This document shows, piece by piece, positions 16,707 to 23,330 of a DNA stretch of 26,871 bases. The notes beneath the pieces were generated by a model, which did no database searches, was not told the origin of the DNA, and saw nothing but the letters and a program-made list of their open reading frames with translations. Each line of letters starts with the position of its first letter. The stretch's first letter is position 1. Origin of the DNA: an uncultured Pseudoflavonifractor sp. (GTDB taxonomy: Bacteria > Bacillota > Clostridia > Oscillospirales > Oscillospiraceae); contig CAJFTA010000031.1 in the NCBI GenBank assembly GCA_904419835.1, forward strand, positions 1-26,871, written 5' to 3'. The position numbers were made by a program, and so were the translations under genes.

Positions 16707-17861
16707 TCACTCCTTCTCAGCTGTCTCAAAGCGGTAGATCATGGTGGCGATCTGCCCGCGGCTTGCCGTCTCATGGGGCAGAAGCATGGAATTGGAGCCG
16801 CCCTGAACAATTCCCTCGGCGACCGCCCAGGACATGGCCTCGCTGGCAAAATCGCTGATCTGATCCGTGTCTCCAAAGGCGGTCAGGTCCGCCCGCGCCG
16901 TGGTGTCCCGGCCGGTGAACTGGGCATAGCGGTACAGGAACGTGGCCAGCTGCTCCCGGTCGATCAGCACGTCAGGGGCAAAGGAGGTCTCGCTGACGCC
17001 ATTGGTGATGTCGTTGCCGGAGGCCCACAGCACCGCGTCGTAGTAGAAGGCGCCCGCTTCAATGTCGGTGAAGGACGCGGAAGCGCTCACCGCCGGAGAA
17101 CCGGCCATGCGGTACAGGATGGTCACCAGCATGCTCCGGGTAGTCCCGGCATCCGGGGAGAAGGTGGTGGAGCCGGTTCCCAGCATCAGGCCGTTTGCCA
17201 CCACGTAATCCACGCCCTCGTGATACCAGAGGTCGGTATTCACATCGGTGAACACCGCGCTCGGGCACTCGCCGTCAGGATGAGGCTGGTCGCCGCCAGG
17301 CGTCTCCTCATCGGGGATGTCGGTCTCGCCGCCGGGCCGGTCCGGATCATAGGGCGGGGGAATTACAGGCGAGCCGCTCTCCACCGTAATGCTGGCAACG
17401 GGATGGAGGGAGAGGGGCACGCCGGTCAGATAGCTTTCACCGCTCAGATAGACCATTGTGCGGCCGCCCTGCAGGGCGCGGAAGTTCAGGGTAAAAATGG
17501 TTCCCTCCGCCGCGCTGACATCCGCGGCAAAGGCCACTACCACCCGCCCGGACGTATCCGGGTTGACCTCGTACTCCAGCGTTGCGCCGCCGGCCCATGC
17601 CTCGCCCTGCTCCGCGCTGACATACTCCAGGGCGTTGCCGTCATAGCTGATCACCAGCTTGCCGTCGGTGACATTGTAATTCGCATCTGTAACGTCGATG
17701 TCCAGCGCGATTGTATCTCCGACCTGGGCGCTTTCCACCGTGTCAAACACGATAACGCTCGGACCGACCGCTGCTGCGTACGTGCCGGGAAGAGAGCATA
17801 CCAGCAGCGCCATCACCAGGCATGCCAGTCCCCATTTTCTCAACTGTCGTCTTTTCTTCAT
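16707..17861 (-). CDS. Cell-surface protein: cohesin-like domain plus three SLH repeats
   Basis: This 384-aa secreted protein has a signal peptide (1-31), a cohesin-like beta sandwich (about 33-162), a Pro/Asp/Glu linker (about 164-203) and three S-layer homology repeats (about 204-254, 264-313, 329-378). The cohesin-like part shows VGDTIALDIDV, then LVISYDGNALEYVSA, then TIFTLNFRAL, the spacing expected of cohesins. The SLH repeats carry the wall-binding TRSM, DREQ and SRGQ tetrads in place of TRAE. SLH domains bind pyruvylated secondary wall polymer. The likely job is to hold a dockerin protein, most simply the protease encoded next, on the cell wall. AAGGAGGAG precedes the ATG. The cohesin call is by eye, so moderate. 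Confidence 0.75.
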   Translation of the reverse strand: MKKRRQLRKWGLACLVMALLVCSLPGTYAAAVGPSVIVFDTVESAQVGDTIALDIDVTDANYNVTDGKLVISYDGNALEYVSAEQGEAWAGGATLEYEVNPDTSGRVVVAFAADVSAAEGTIFTLNFRALQGGRTMVYLSGESYLTGVPLSLHPVASITVESGSPVIPPPYDPDRPGGETDIPDEETPGGDQPHPDGECPSAVFTDVNTDLWYHEGVDYVVANGLMLGTGSTTFSPDAGTTRSMLVTILYRMAGSPAVSASASFTDIEAGAFYYDAVLWASGNDITNGVSETSFAPDVLIDREQLATFLYRYAQFTGRDTTARADLTAFGDTDQISDFASEAMSWAVAEGIVQGGSNSMLLPHETASRGQIATMIYRFETAEKE

Positions 17862-18206
17862 GGCTCCTCCTTAAACATTTCTTTTTTGATGTCGTGCCCT
17901 TTCATACCACACAGATCCTCAGAATTTTCACTTCTCCCTCCTGTCGACCGCATAATTGCTATGTACTTCCACCGTGCTCATCCATCCCTGCGGGGCGCCT
18001 CTCCAGCCTGGCAGGCGGCCCGCTCCAAACCGTGATCTCTCCGGGAAGGAACAATATAATGGTGTCGGCATTTTTGCCGACACCATTATATTAGCATATT
18101 GAACACACTTATGCAATTCTTTTTTGCTTTACCGTGATAGTTTCTGTAAGTGCTATTCCTGTTTTTCTCATAATTACTATATTTTACTTTCTCACAAATT
18201 CTCTGC
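17862..18206 (-). promoter_or_regulatory. Long leader region of the cohesin/protease operon
   Basis: This 345-bp gene-free stretch separates the regulator from the cohesin gene. It holds a GC-rich hairpin (17990-18023) with nested stems, an 18-bp perfect palindrome (18053-18092) and an AT-rich part (18093-18206). If transcription starts near the minus-strand TATAAT at 18090-18085, the 5' leader is about 220 nt. No known riboswitch was recognised. Confidence 0.45.
18053..18092. promoter_or_regulatory. Perfect 18-bp inverted repeat with a -10 box on each strand
   Basis: Positions 18053-18070 and 18075-18092 are exact reverse complements around TTTT. TATAAT occurs at 18055-18060 on plus and, by symmetry, at 18090-18085 on minus. 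No U-tract follows on either strand, so an operator overlapping the promoter is at least as likely as a terminator. A good -35 at 17 nt is not visible; TTGCAT lies at 20 nt. Confidence 0.5.
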
Positions 18207-18259
18207 CGGTATAAAAATTCCCTGGACGATATGACATCGTCCAGGGAATTTTTATACCG
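18207..18259. terminator. Bidirectional terminator, 24-bp perfect stem
   Basis: Positions 18207-18230 pair with 18236-18259 around a 5-nt loop, with A5 in one arm and T5 in the other. It overlaps the last 8 bp of the regulator gene, including its TAA stop, so that gene and the cohesin/protease operon should be separate transcripts. Confidence 0.8.
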
Positions 18260-19322
18260 ATTTCAGCATCTCCAGGTAGGCGATCAGCGCCTCCAGTGTC
18301 TCGATACAGACGGAATACCTGCGCCGGTCCTCGCTTTCCCTCATGATCAGTACCTCCGCGTCGCATAGGTTCCGCACGTCACGGCTCACCGTGCCCAGGT
18401 CCATCTGGAGTTCCCGCGCGATCTCGCGGGTGGACATGGGCCTCTCCCGCAGGGCGAACAGGATCTGGGCCCGGGCGGCGTTGCCCAGCAGTCTCAGCGC
18501 CCGAAGCTCCCAGGACGCGACGCCCTTCCGGCTGTCATCTTCGGGCAGGCAGCCCACGCCGATGTGGAGACAGACGCTCTTCCGCCCGGCGTCATACTGC
18601 GACACCCGATACTGACAGTCCAGATACCGAAGCGTGAAGTAGATGTTTTCCGCATCACGGGCCACCTCCTGTGGCCAGTGCTTTTCGATCTTCGCAAGGG
18701 ACTCCGGCTGGGTGAACTGTTCTTCCCATTGCCTCAGCAGCGGCTGCGCCCGTTCCATCCATGGCATGAGTCTCTTTTCCATATACGCCGCCGCCGGCAG
18801 GAGAAGCGCCTGCAGCCGCTCGGTGTAGGACTGGAAGTTCGTCAGAGCGTCCAGCAGCTTCCGCTGGTATTCAGCCGGGACGAGCAGCCGGCGGATCTTT
18901 TGGTCCAGCGAGCTTGTCCGCTCATCATCACTTTTGTCGAAGTCCAGGGTGTATTTTCCAATGTGCACCGGGTATTTGTGGTCGCGCTGCAGCTCGCGCC
19001 ACTTGTTCTGCAGAGAACTTATTGCACTGGGTATGTCCCCGCAGTCGAAGTCCATCTTCAGATATGCCATGCTGCGGGCAAGGCACGTCGTATCTTCGCT
19101 TCCATCCTTGATCTTAACTTTCTCAAAAAATAGCTTCAGCTCAGGATCCTGCAGATCAATCTCTTTCTCGAGTGCGTCTATGATATGCTGCATCTCTTCC
19201 GCCGGGATCCCATATGAACCGCCCGCCGTCAGTTTCTGCGCCGGAACACGGTTGACCACCGCATACAGCAGCTCCACAGTTTCCAACAGCATATATGGTC
19301 CCGGGAAAGCGCGTATCAGCAT
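18252..19322 (-). CDS. Transcription regulator with C-terminal ArsR-like winged helix
   Basis: This 356-aa protein ends in an ArsR-type helix-turn-helix (about residues 271-345): LRLLGNAARAQILFALRE, then STREIARELQMDLGTVSRDVRNL as the recognition region, then a wing. The first 270 residues are mostly helical, of unknown fold, and probably sense a signal or mediate dimerisation; no metal-binding Cys pair as in metal-sensing ArsR proteins was seen. The ATG at 19322 has GGAGGG 8 nt upstream; a TTG 7 codons earlier is rejected. It lies directly upstream of the cohesin/protease operon in the same direction but is cut off by a strong terminator. Control of that operon is plausible from position only. 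Confidence 0.7.
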   Translation of the reverse strand: MLIRAFPGPYMLLETVELLYAVVNRVPAQKLTAGGSYGIPAEEMQHIIDALEKEIDLQDPELKLFFEKVKIKDGSEDTTCLARSMAYLKMDFDCGDIPSAISSLQNKWRELQRDHKYPVHIGKYTLDFDKSDDERTSSLDQKIRRLLVPAEYQRKLLDALTNFQSYTERLQALLLPAAAYMEKRLMPWMERAQPLLRQWEEQFTQPESLAKIEKHWPQEVARDAENIYFTLRYLDCQYRVSQYDAGRKSVCLHIGVGCLPEDDSRKGVASWELRALRLLGNAARAQILFALRERPMSTREIARELQMDLGTVSRDVRNLCDAEVLIMRESEDRRRYSVCIETLEALIAYLEMLKSV

Positions 19323-19721
19323 TGTTCCATCCCTCCCATGCAAGAGTTTCTTATCTAAATTATTTTATCATGTTTTTCTTCCATTTGGTTGATTTATAAA
19401 ATATTTTGCAATTTTTGTGTGAAATGACGAACTTCCCTTTTGCAGCCCGCAGCTTGAGGTCGCAAGTCTCTTCTGCGGCCTTTTCTGCTCTCTTACGAAT
19501 CTATCGCGCCCAAAGGCGTGGGGCGCCGGCCCCTCTTTCCCTGCGGTCCGCGCTCCATCCTGCCGCGCATGAAGCCAGCAGCCCTTGTTCCGCATGGTTC
19601 CTTCCGCAGGCGCTTACATTAAGCGGACCGCGATACCTCCTTCCTTTGCTGCTGGGAAAGAAGAGAGGGAACGGGTCTCCCCATTCCCTCTCAAAACGTT
19701 CTGACATATGGACTTTTTCTT
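19323..19721. other. Gene-poor region left of the integrated element
   Basis: About 400 bp without a supported gene. The upstream part is AT-rich and should hold the regulator promoter. The rest has short open frames without family likeness or ribosome sites and reads as decayed sequence. Confidence 0.4.
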
Positions 19722-19790
19722 GGCCGAAGCAGCGCTTCAGCAGGCCCTCGAAAGCCTTGCCATGGCGGGCCATACCCCATGGGCCAAGCC
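19722..19790 (-). pseudogene. Decayed copy of a rubrerythrin 3' end
   Basis: On the minus strand it reads ARHGKAFEGLLKRCFG, the C-terminus of rubrerythrin. The first 50 bp (19722-19771) match 19944-19993 at 45 of 50 positions. The stop codon is lost (CAA for TAA), and a 2-nt length difference breaks the frame upstream. It looks like an older scar of insertion at the same gene end. Confidence 0.6.
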
Positions 19791-19895
19791 CCATGGGGAC
19801 CCCGCTGATTTTATCTGCTCGGGCGGAGTGAATCCGCCCGGCATCGAGGTTTTGGCTCCGCCAAAACGCTCGGTGACGAGCCCCGCCACGGAACA

Positions 19896-19924
19896 GACGC
19901 CCCCGGCCATTGGCCGGGGGCGTC
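19896..19924 (-). terminator. Terminator of the rubrerythrin remnant
   Basis: Positions 19896-19908 pair with 19912-19924 (13-bp GC stem, loop ATT), 17 bp beyond the remnant's stop codon on the minus strand. Confidence 0.7.
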
Positions 19925-19941
19925 CTGTGTTCTCTGTCAGA

Positions 19942-20010
19942 TTAGCCGAAGTAGCGCTTCAGCAGACCCTCGAAGGCCTTGCCGTGGCGGGCCTCGTCGC
20001 GGGCCAAGCC
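19942..20010 (-). pseudogene. Truncated 3' end of a rubrerythrin gene
   Basis: The minus-strand reading is LARDEARHGKAFEGLLKRYFG followed by TAA at 19944-19942. This is the C-terminal iron-binding EARHG and hydrophobic end of rubrerythrin, a peroxide-reducing diiron protein of anaerobes. Likeness stops near 20010 and an in-frame TAG follows at 20017-20019, so the rest of the gene is absent here. It borders the integrase gene, as expected for the end of an element that integrated into the 3' part of rubrerythrin. Confidence 0.7.
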
Positions 20011-20013
20011 GTG
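19991..20013. other. Inferred left attachment site (attL) of the integrated element
   Basis: The junction between rubrerythrin-like and foreign sequence falls about here, 145 bp before the integrase start. GGGCCAAGCC (20001-20010) also occurs at the end of the decayed copy (19781-19790) and may be part of the core. The right end is outside the window, so the exact core is unproven. Confidence 0.4.
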
Positions 20014-20124
20014 CGGCTACGCCGCCCGGCGGCGCAATAACAAGATGGGGCGCAAGGGTTTGAAGCCCGTCAGCCGGGACACCTGTTGTTCTGAATTTTG
20101 AAAAAATCCATGTGTGAAAGGACC

Positions 20125-20147
20125 CCTAAAAATAGATTTTTAGGAGG
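20125..20147 (+). promoter_or_regulatory. Hairpin overlapping the integrase ribosome binding site
   Basis: Positions 20125-20133 pair perfectly with 20136-20144. The right arm includes the first bases of AGGAGG (20142-20147), 10 nt before the ATG at 20158. Folding would hide the site and lower translation. Confidence 0.55.
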
Positions 20148-20157
20148 TCACTTCACA

Positions 20158-21372
20158 ATGGCAAAGCAGAATGACACGGGCGTGTATCAACTTCCAAACG
20201 GGAATTGGGCTTACCGCTTCACCTTCACGGTGGAGGGCAAGAAGAAAAACCGAAAGGGCACCAAGGACGAGTTTGGGAATCTGCTCACCACCAAGCGCGC
20301 CGCAATTCTGGCGCGGGCGGCGGCGGTCACCAGAGAACAGGAGGAACAGCACAGGCAGGCCCCCGTGACGCGCAAGACCTTCCAAGAGGTTTACAAGGAA
20401 TACTGCGAACAGGGGCGGAGCGGCAAGGCATATCAGACCATCCGCAAGCAGGACAGCATTTGGAACAATCACCTTTGCGCCAAGTTTGGGCGGCGTTACA
20501 TTGATGAAATCAGCGTTGCAGAGGTCAACGACTATCTCGCTCACCTGTATTACACAGAGGGCCGGGCCTACAAGTATGTGGAATCCTTCTTAAAAATGTT
20601 CTATTTGATTTTCGGGCAAGCCTATTCCCGCAATTATTTGGAAGTAGACACCTACAACAAACTCTGCGTGAACAAAGATGTCAGAATCCGTATGCCAAAA
20701 ATGAAGGTGGACGAGGACGCGGAAATCGTGGCCTTTACCCCGGACGAGGTGGCGCGGCTGGATGAATACTTCAAAGGCACAAATGCGGAAACCGCCTATC
20801 TGCTGGGGCGCTGTTGCGGCCTGCGCATTAACGAGTGTTACGGCCTGAAATGGGAAAACATTGATACCAAGCGCGGGACAATCACCATTGACAGGCAAAT
20901 GCAATACCAAGAGGGATTGATTAAATTGGTGTCCCTCAAAACCAGAAATGCCCGCAGAACGGTCTACATGAGCGACAAACTCAAAGCCTATCTCCGACAC
21001 TTGGAGCGGGAGAACAAGGCACAGGCGGCGGCGCTGGCCGCACAGCGGGCACAAAACCAGACCTTTATCACGGACATTGACGGCAAGCAAATTTCCTCAT
21101 TGGAATTGGTGAACACCCTGCCGAATGGGAAGATTCAGACGGTCAACTCCATGAAGTATCACTCCAAGACCATCAAGGCCAAGTTTGGAATCAACTTCAA
21201 ATTCCACTACTTGCGCCACACTTACGGGACACGTCTTGCAGAGATGAACACCCCCACCCACATTCTCTGCAATCAGATGGGACACGCGAGCGGCAAGGTC
21301 ACGGAGCGTTACTATCTGGCGGTTTCCAAACCGGGAATTGAAGTCTTGACACACAATCTAAACGCCATGTAA
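20158..21372 (+). CDS. Tyrosine recombinase / integrase (Tn916 Int type)
   Basis: This 404-aa protein integrates and excises the element. Residues 1-65 are an arm-binding AP2-like domain as in Tn916 Int (GVYQLPNGNWAYRF). Residues about 74-170 are the core-binding domain, and 185-395 the catalytic domain with Arg213 (CGLRINE), His350 and Arg353 (FHYLRHT), His376 (MGHAS) and nucleophile Tyr385. All key residues are present and the length is normal. The ATG at 20158 with AGGAGG upstream is preferred to an in-frame ATG at 20098 that lacks a site. Position next to the rubrerythrin remnant marks it as the integrase for this locus. Confidence 0.92.
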   Translation: MAKQNDTGVYQLPNGNWAYRFTFTVEGKKKNRKGTKDEFGNLLTTKRAAILARAAAVTREQEEQHRQAPVTRKTFQEVYKEYCEQGRSGKAYQTIRKQDSIWNNHLCAKFGRRYIDEISVAEVNDYLAHLYYTEGRAYKYVESFLKMFYLIFGQAYSRNYLEVDTYNKLCVNKDVRIRMPKMKVDEDAEIVAFTPDEVARLDEYFKGTNAETAYLLGRCCGLRINECYGLKWENIDTKRGTITIDRQMQYQEGLIKLVSLKTRNARRTVYMSDKLKAYLRHLERENKAQAAALAAQRAQNQTFITDIDGKQISSLELVNTLPNGKIQTVNSMKYHSKTIKAKFGINFKFHYLRHTYGTRLAEMNTPTHILCNQMGHASGKVTERYYLAVSKPGIEVLTHNLNAM

Positions 21373-21399
21373 CATAATGGGAGAAATGGGGGCGTGACT

Positions 21400-21522
21400 A
21401 TGTGGGATTTACCAGACCTGCCGCTTGCCTTGGTGATGGAAGAACTTCTTGAATGGGAGAAGAAACCCGGACAGGAGAAGGACGCGGAACGGGAAACAAA
21501 TACCAGCGACACAGAGAAGTGA
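21400..21522 (+). CDS. 40-aa acidic hypothetical protein
   Basis: A short frame starts 27 bp after the integrase with a G-rich site (GGGGG) 8 nt before the ATG. It encodes MWDLPDLPLALVMEELLEW followed by a highly charged tail. It is followed at once by a terminator, supporting an integrase-small-gene transcript. I do not recognise it; the size and position would suit an excisionase-like partner or regulator, but it is acidic rather than basic, which argues against DNA binding. Confidence 0.5.
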   Translation: MWDLPDLPLALVMEELLEWEKKPGQEKDAERETNTSDTEK

Positions 21523-21523
21523 C

Positions 21524-21562
21524 AGGAGCGGCGGCGGGTCTAACTCGCCGCCGTCCTCTTTT
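21524..21562 (+). terminator. Terminator of the integrase transcript
   Basis: A stem 21524-21536 / 21546-21557 (12 pairs with one bulged G) is followed by CTCTTTT. It lies directly after the 40-aa frame. Confidence 0.65.
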
Positions 21563-21586
21563 CCATGCTGTCGAGCGGCGGGCCGC

Positions 21587-21901
21587 TCACTTGTTCAGAT
21601 CCTTCACGGCCTCTGCAAGCGCCTTTTCCATCGCCTCTTTTGCGGCGGGCCGCAACTGCTTTTCCATTGTCTTGTTGTCGGGCGGTGTGTCCTCTGGCAA
21701 ATAGCGCCGCAACACACGGCGCAAGGCGGCGCGCTGTTCGTCGTATTCCTTGCCCTTGCGTCGTTGCTGGTTGTATGCCTCCATAGGATTGGATGAACTG
21801 CCGCTAAATATTTCGGCCATGATTGTGCGGCGCTCTGCGATTCCCATTTCCCAGTCAAAGGCAAGGATAATATCATCTATCATTCTATCTCTATCAGTCA
21901 T
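21587..21901 (-). CDS. Hypothetical protein of the mobile element, 104 aa
   Basis: A small helical, charged protein with no motif I recognise. It begins with an acidic helix (DRDRMIDDIILAFDWEMG) and has a basic middle (QQRRKGKEYDEQRAALRRVLRRYLP). A G-rich site (GGGGGG) precedes the ATG at 21901 by about 8 nt, and the ATG overlaps the end of the 60-aa gene by 8 bp. It is the last gene of the minus-strand block that begins with the primase-like protein, so a role in replication, maintenance or regulation of the element is possible but not shown. Confidence 0.65.
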   Translation of the reverse strand: MTDRDRMIDDIILAFDWEMGIAERRTIMAEIFSGSSSNPMEAYNQQRRKGKEYDEQRAALRRVLRRYLPEDTPPDNKTMEKQLRPAAKEAMEKALAEAVKDLNK

Positions 21902-22076
21902 GCTTGTTGCCCCCCCTCTCCTTGGTTTCTGGTATCAGATTAACTTTCAGTTTTGCCCTGCGTCTGTATATCTCCGCCGGGAAAAGCGGCTTACCATGAT
22001 ACCCCACGGAATAGGGATAAGGCCGCGTCACGGTGATATACTCTTTTTCTTCCGGGTCGAAAATATAATTTATCAT
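21894..22076 (-). CDS. Hypothetical protein, 60 aa
   Basis: A small protein, MINYIFDPEEKEYITVTRPY at the start, then aromatic and basic residues. AGAGGT lies 8 nt before the ATG at 22076. It overlaps the 104-aa gene by 8 bp. The family is unknown. The 5' part is overlapped in another frame by the candidate frame 21991-22206; this one looks more protein-like in the shared part. Confidence 0.6.
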   Translation of the reverse strand: MINYIFDPEEKEYITVTRPYPYSVGYHGKPLFPAEIYRRRAKLKVNLIPETKERGGNKHD

Positions 22077-22206
22077 AAATTGATACCTCTTTCTTTTTTG
22101 ATATTGGTTTCCGTTTGCGTTCTGACACTTTGGTAACGCGCCCGAATGTTCTAATAACCTTGTAATAATGAACTTCCGGGCGCGTTTCCAATGTCCCCGC
22201 GCTCAC
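21991..22206 (-). CDS. Candidate overlapping small protein, 71 aa
   Basis: The frame starts with GTG at 22206, overlapping the stop of the 270-aa gene as GTGA, with GAGGG 7 nt upstream. Both signs favour real translation. The first 40 residues (ETRPEVHYYKVIRTFGRVTK, then a Lys/Arg-rich run) look protein-like. The last 25 share DNA with the 60-aa gene and look less so, which may mean the end was extended by a frameshift. Confidence 0.35.
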   Translation of the reverse strand: MSAGTLETRPEVHYYKVIRTFGRVTKVSERKRKPISKKKEVSIYDKLYFRPGRKRVYHRDAALSLFRGVSW

Positions 22207-23015
22207 TTGAAAACCCTCGCATAATGCCCTTTGTAGAGGCGTTTTATCAGGCCGTTTTCTACAAAGGAATCAATATTCCTTTTGGTGAATCCTTGGCTGG
22301 TCAACTCCGCCGTTGTCCACTTGTCGCCTGTCAAGTCGGCAAACCGTTTTTCAACGCGACGGCGGCCTTTCTCCGCGTTGCTCTGGCGGTTGTAGGCCGC
22401 CATATCGTCTTTTATGGAGCGGTTGGGAACAATCTCCACATCTCTTTCAAAGTCGATGGTGAAGGAATATTCCTCGCTCCCCATGTCCCCGGCGAAGGGG
22501 AAGGGCGCGGCCCCGTCCTTCAAAAACTGATACACCCATTTCACCACGGCCACGCGGACGGCTTTTGGAACGGTCAGATAATAGGGCGCGTGGTAGTACA
22601 AGCGGAGCATGGCCCCCTGCATGACTTCCACCATGTCCCAGCGGCGGGCGGCTCTCCATGCGTCCAGATAGTCCACCAGCGGGGCCGCCCATGTTTCCCA
22701 CGACATAGGGACGCCGGTATAGGTTGCGCTGTGTTCGTCCACCTTGGCATAGTAGCACCAGAGGCCCCGCGTGTTTCCCGGCACTTCCAGCGCCGCGCCG
22801 AAGGACACCATTTTTTCATGGCCCTGCGGCCACATCATACGGTTTAGCCACCGCTGGGCGGTTTCGGTTTCGGAGGCGGCGGCGAACGCCTCTAACTCCT
22901 GTTTATCCGACGCGCTCACCGCCGCGAGCGTGAACCGCTGGGCAAGTATGTGGTATTGCAGTTTGGCCCGCTGACTGCCGCCCAAACGGAAAATATCATC
23001 GGTCAGGAATTTCAC
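22203..23015 (-). CDS. Unknown protein of the mobile element, 270 aa
   Basis: A Trp/Tyr-rich globular protein without signal peptide or membrane segments. The last 45 residues (LTGDKWTTAELTSQGFTKRN, then NGLIKRLYKGHYARVF) resemble a small winged helix, so DNA binding is possible. The start is a GTG at 23015 with no clear ribosome site; in-frame codons continue upstream to a TAG at 23042-23040, and no better start exists. It sits after the primase-like gene and the 95-aa gene in the same direction, so it may serve replication or copy control of the element. I do not recognise the family. Confidence 0.65.
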   Translation of the reverse strand: MKFLTDDIFRLGGSQRAKLQYHILAQRFTLAAVSASDKQELEAFAAASETETAQRWLNRMMWPQGHEKMVSFGAALEVPGNTRGLWCYYAKVDEHSATYTGVPMSWETWAAPLVDYLDAWRAARRWDMVEVMQGAMLRLYYHAPYYLTVPKAVRVAVVKWVYQFLKDGAAPFPFAGDMGSEEYSFTIDFERDVEIVPNRSIKDDMAAYNRQSNAEKGRRRVEKRFADLTGDKWTTAELTSQGFTKRNIDSFVENGLIKRLYKGHYARVFK

Positions 23016-23039
23016 CCGGTAGGGATATTTTTTGTAGTC

Positions 23040-23327
23040 CTAAAACACGGCCTGATAAAACCGCTCCTTTTGGTAGGTCTGGCCGTTGTAGGCAATCAGG
23101 TTGACTTTGCGCCCCGGCCTCTCGCTGATGGTATCAGGGCCGACGGCGTTTTTCTCCACCACGCGGCGGGTCTGCTGGGCCGTGGCCCAGCAGATCGGAG
23201 CGCCACGGAACAGGAGCGGCGCGGCGGCGCTCTCGCCCTCGGCCCCTCCCGCTCCTACATGGTGGAGCGGGACACACTCTTTTGTGTCGAGCGGGTCAGA
23301 GGCCGTTTTCTCCTTTTCATCAATCAC
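23040..23327 (-). CDS. Small hypothetical protein, 95 aa
   Basis: It starts with GTG at 23327, 3 bp after the stop of the primase-like gene, with GAGGG 6 nt upstream. The N-terminal half is charged and low in structure; the C-terminal part (GRKVNLIAYNGQTYQKERFY) looks like a folded small motif. The family is unknown. Tight spacing places it in the primase operon. Confidence 0.55.
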   Translation of the reverse strand: MIDEKEKTASDPLDTKECVPLHHVGAGGAEGESAAAPLLFRGAPICWATAQQTRRVVEKNAVGPDTISERPGRKVNLIAYNGQTYQKERFYQAVF

Positions 23328-23330
23328 GCC

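Noticed and set aside
17950..18050. GGAGAG start reminiscent of a glycine riboswitch in the leader of the cohesin gene
   Set aside because: The conserved CGAAGG and GCAA parts of the aptamer are missing.
17928..18116. A 62-residue minus-strand frame in the leader of the cohesin gene
   Set aside because: No ribosome site before its ATG, and it runs through the palindrome; not protein-like.
19501..19794. A 97-residue minus-strand frame
   Set aside because: Only its first 16 or so residues resemble anything (the rubrerythrin end); the rest is run-on after stop loss.
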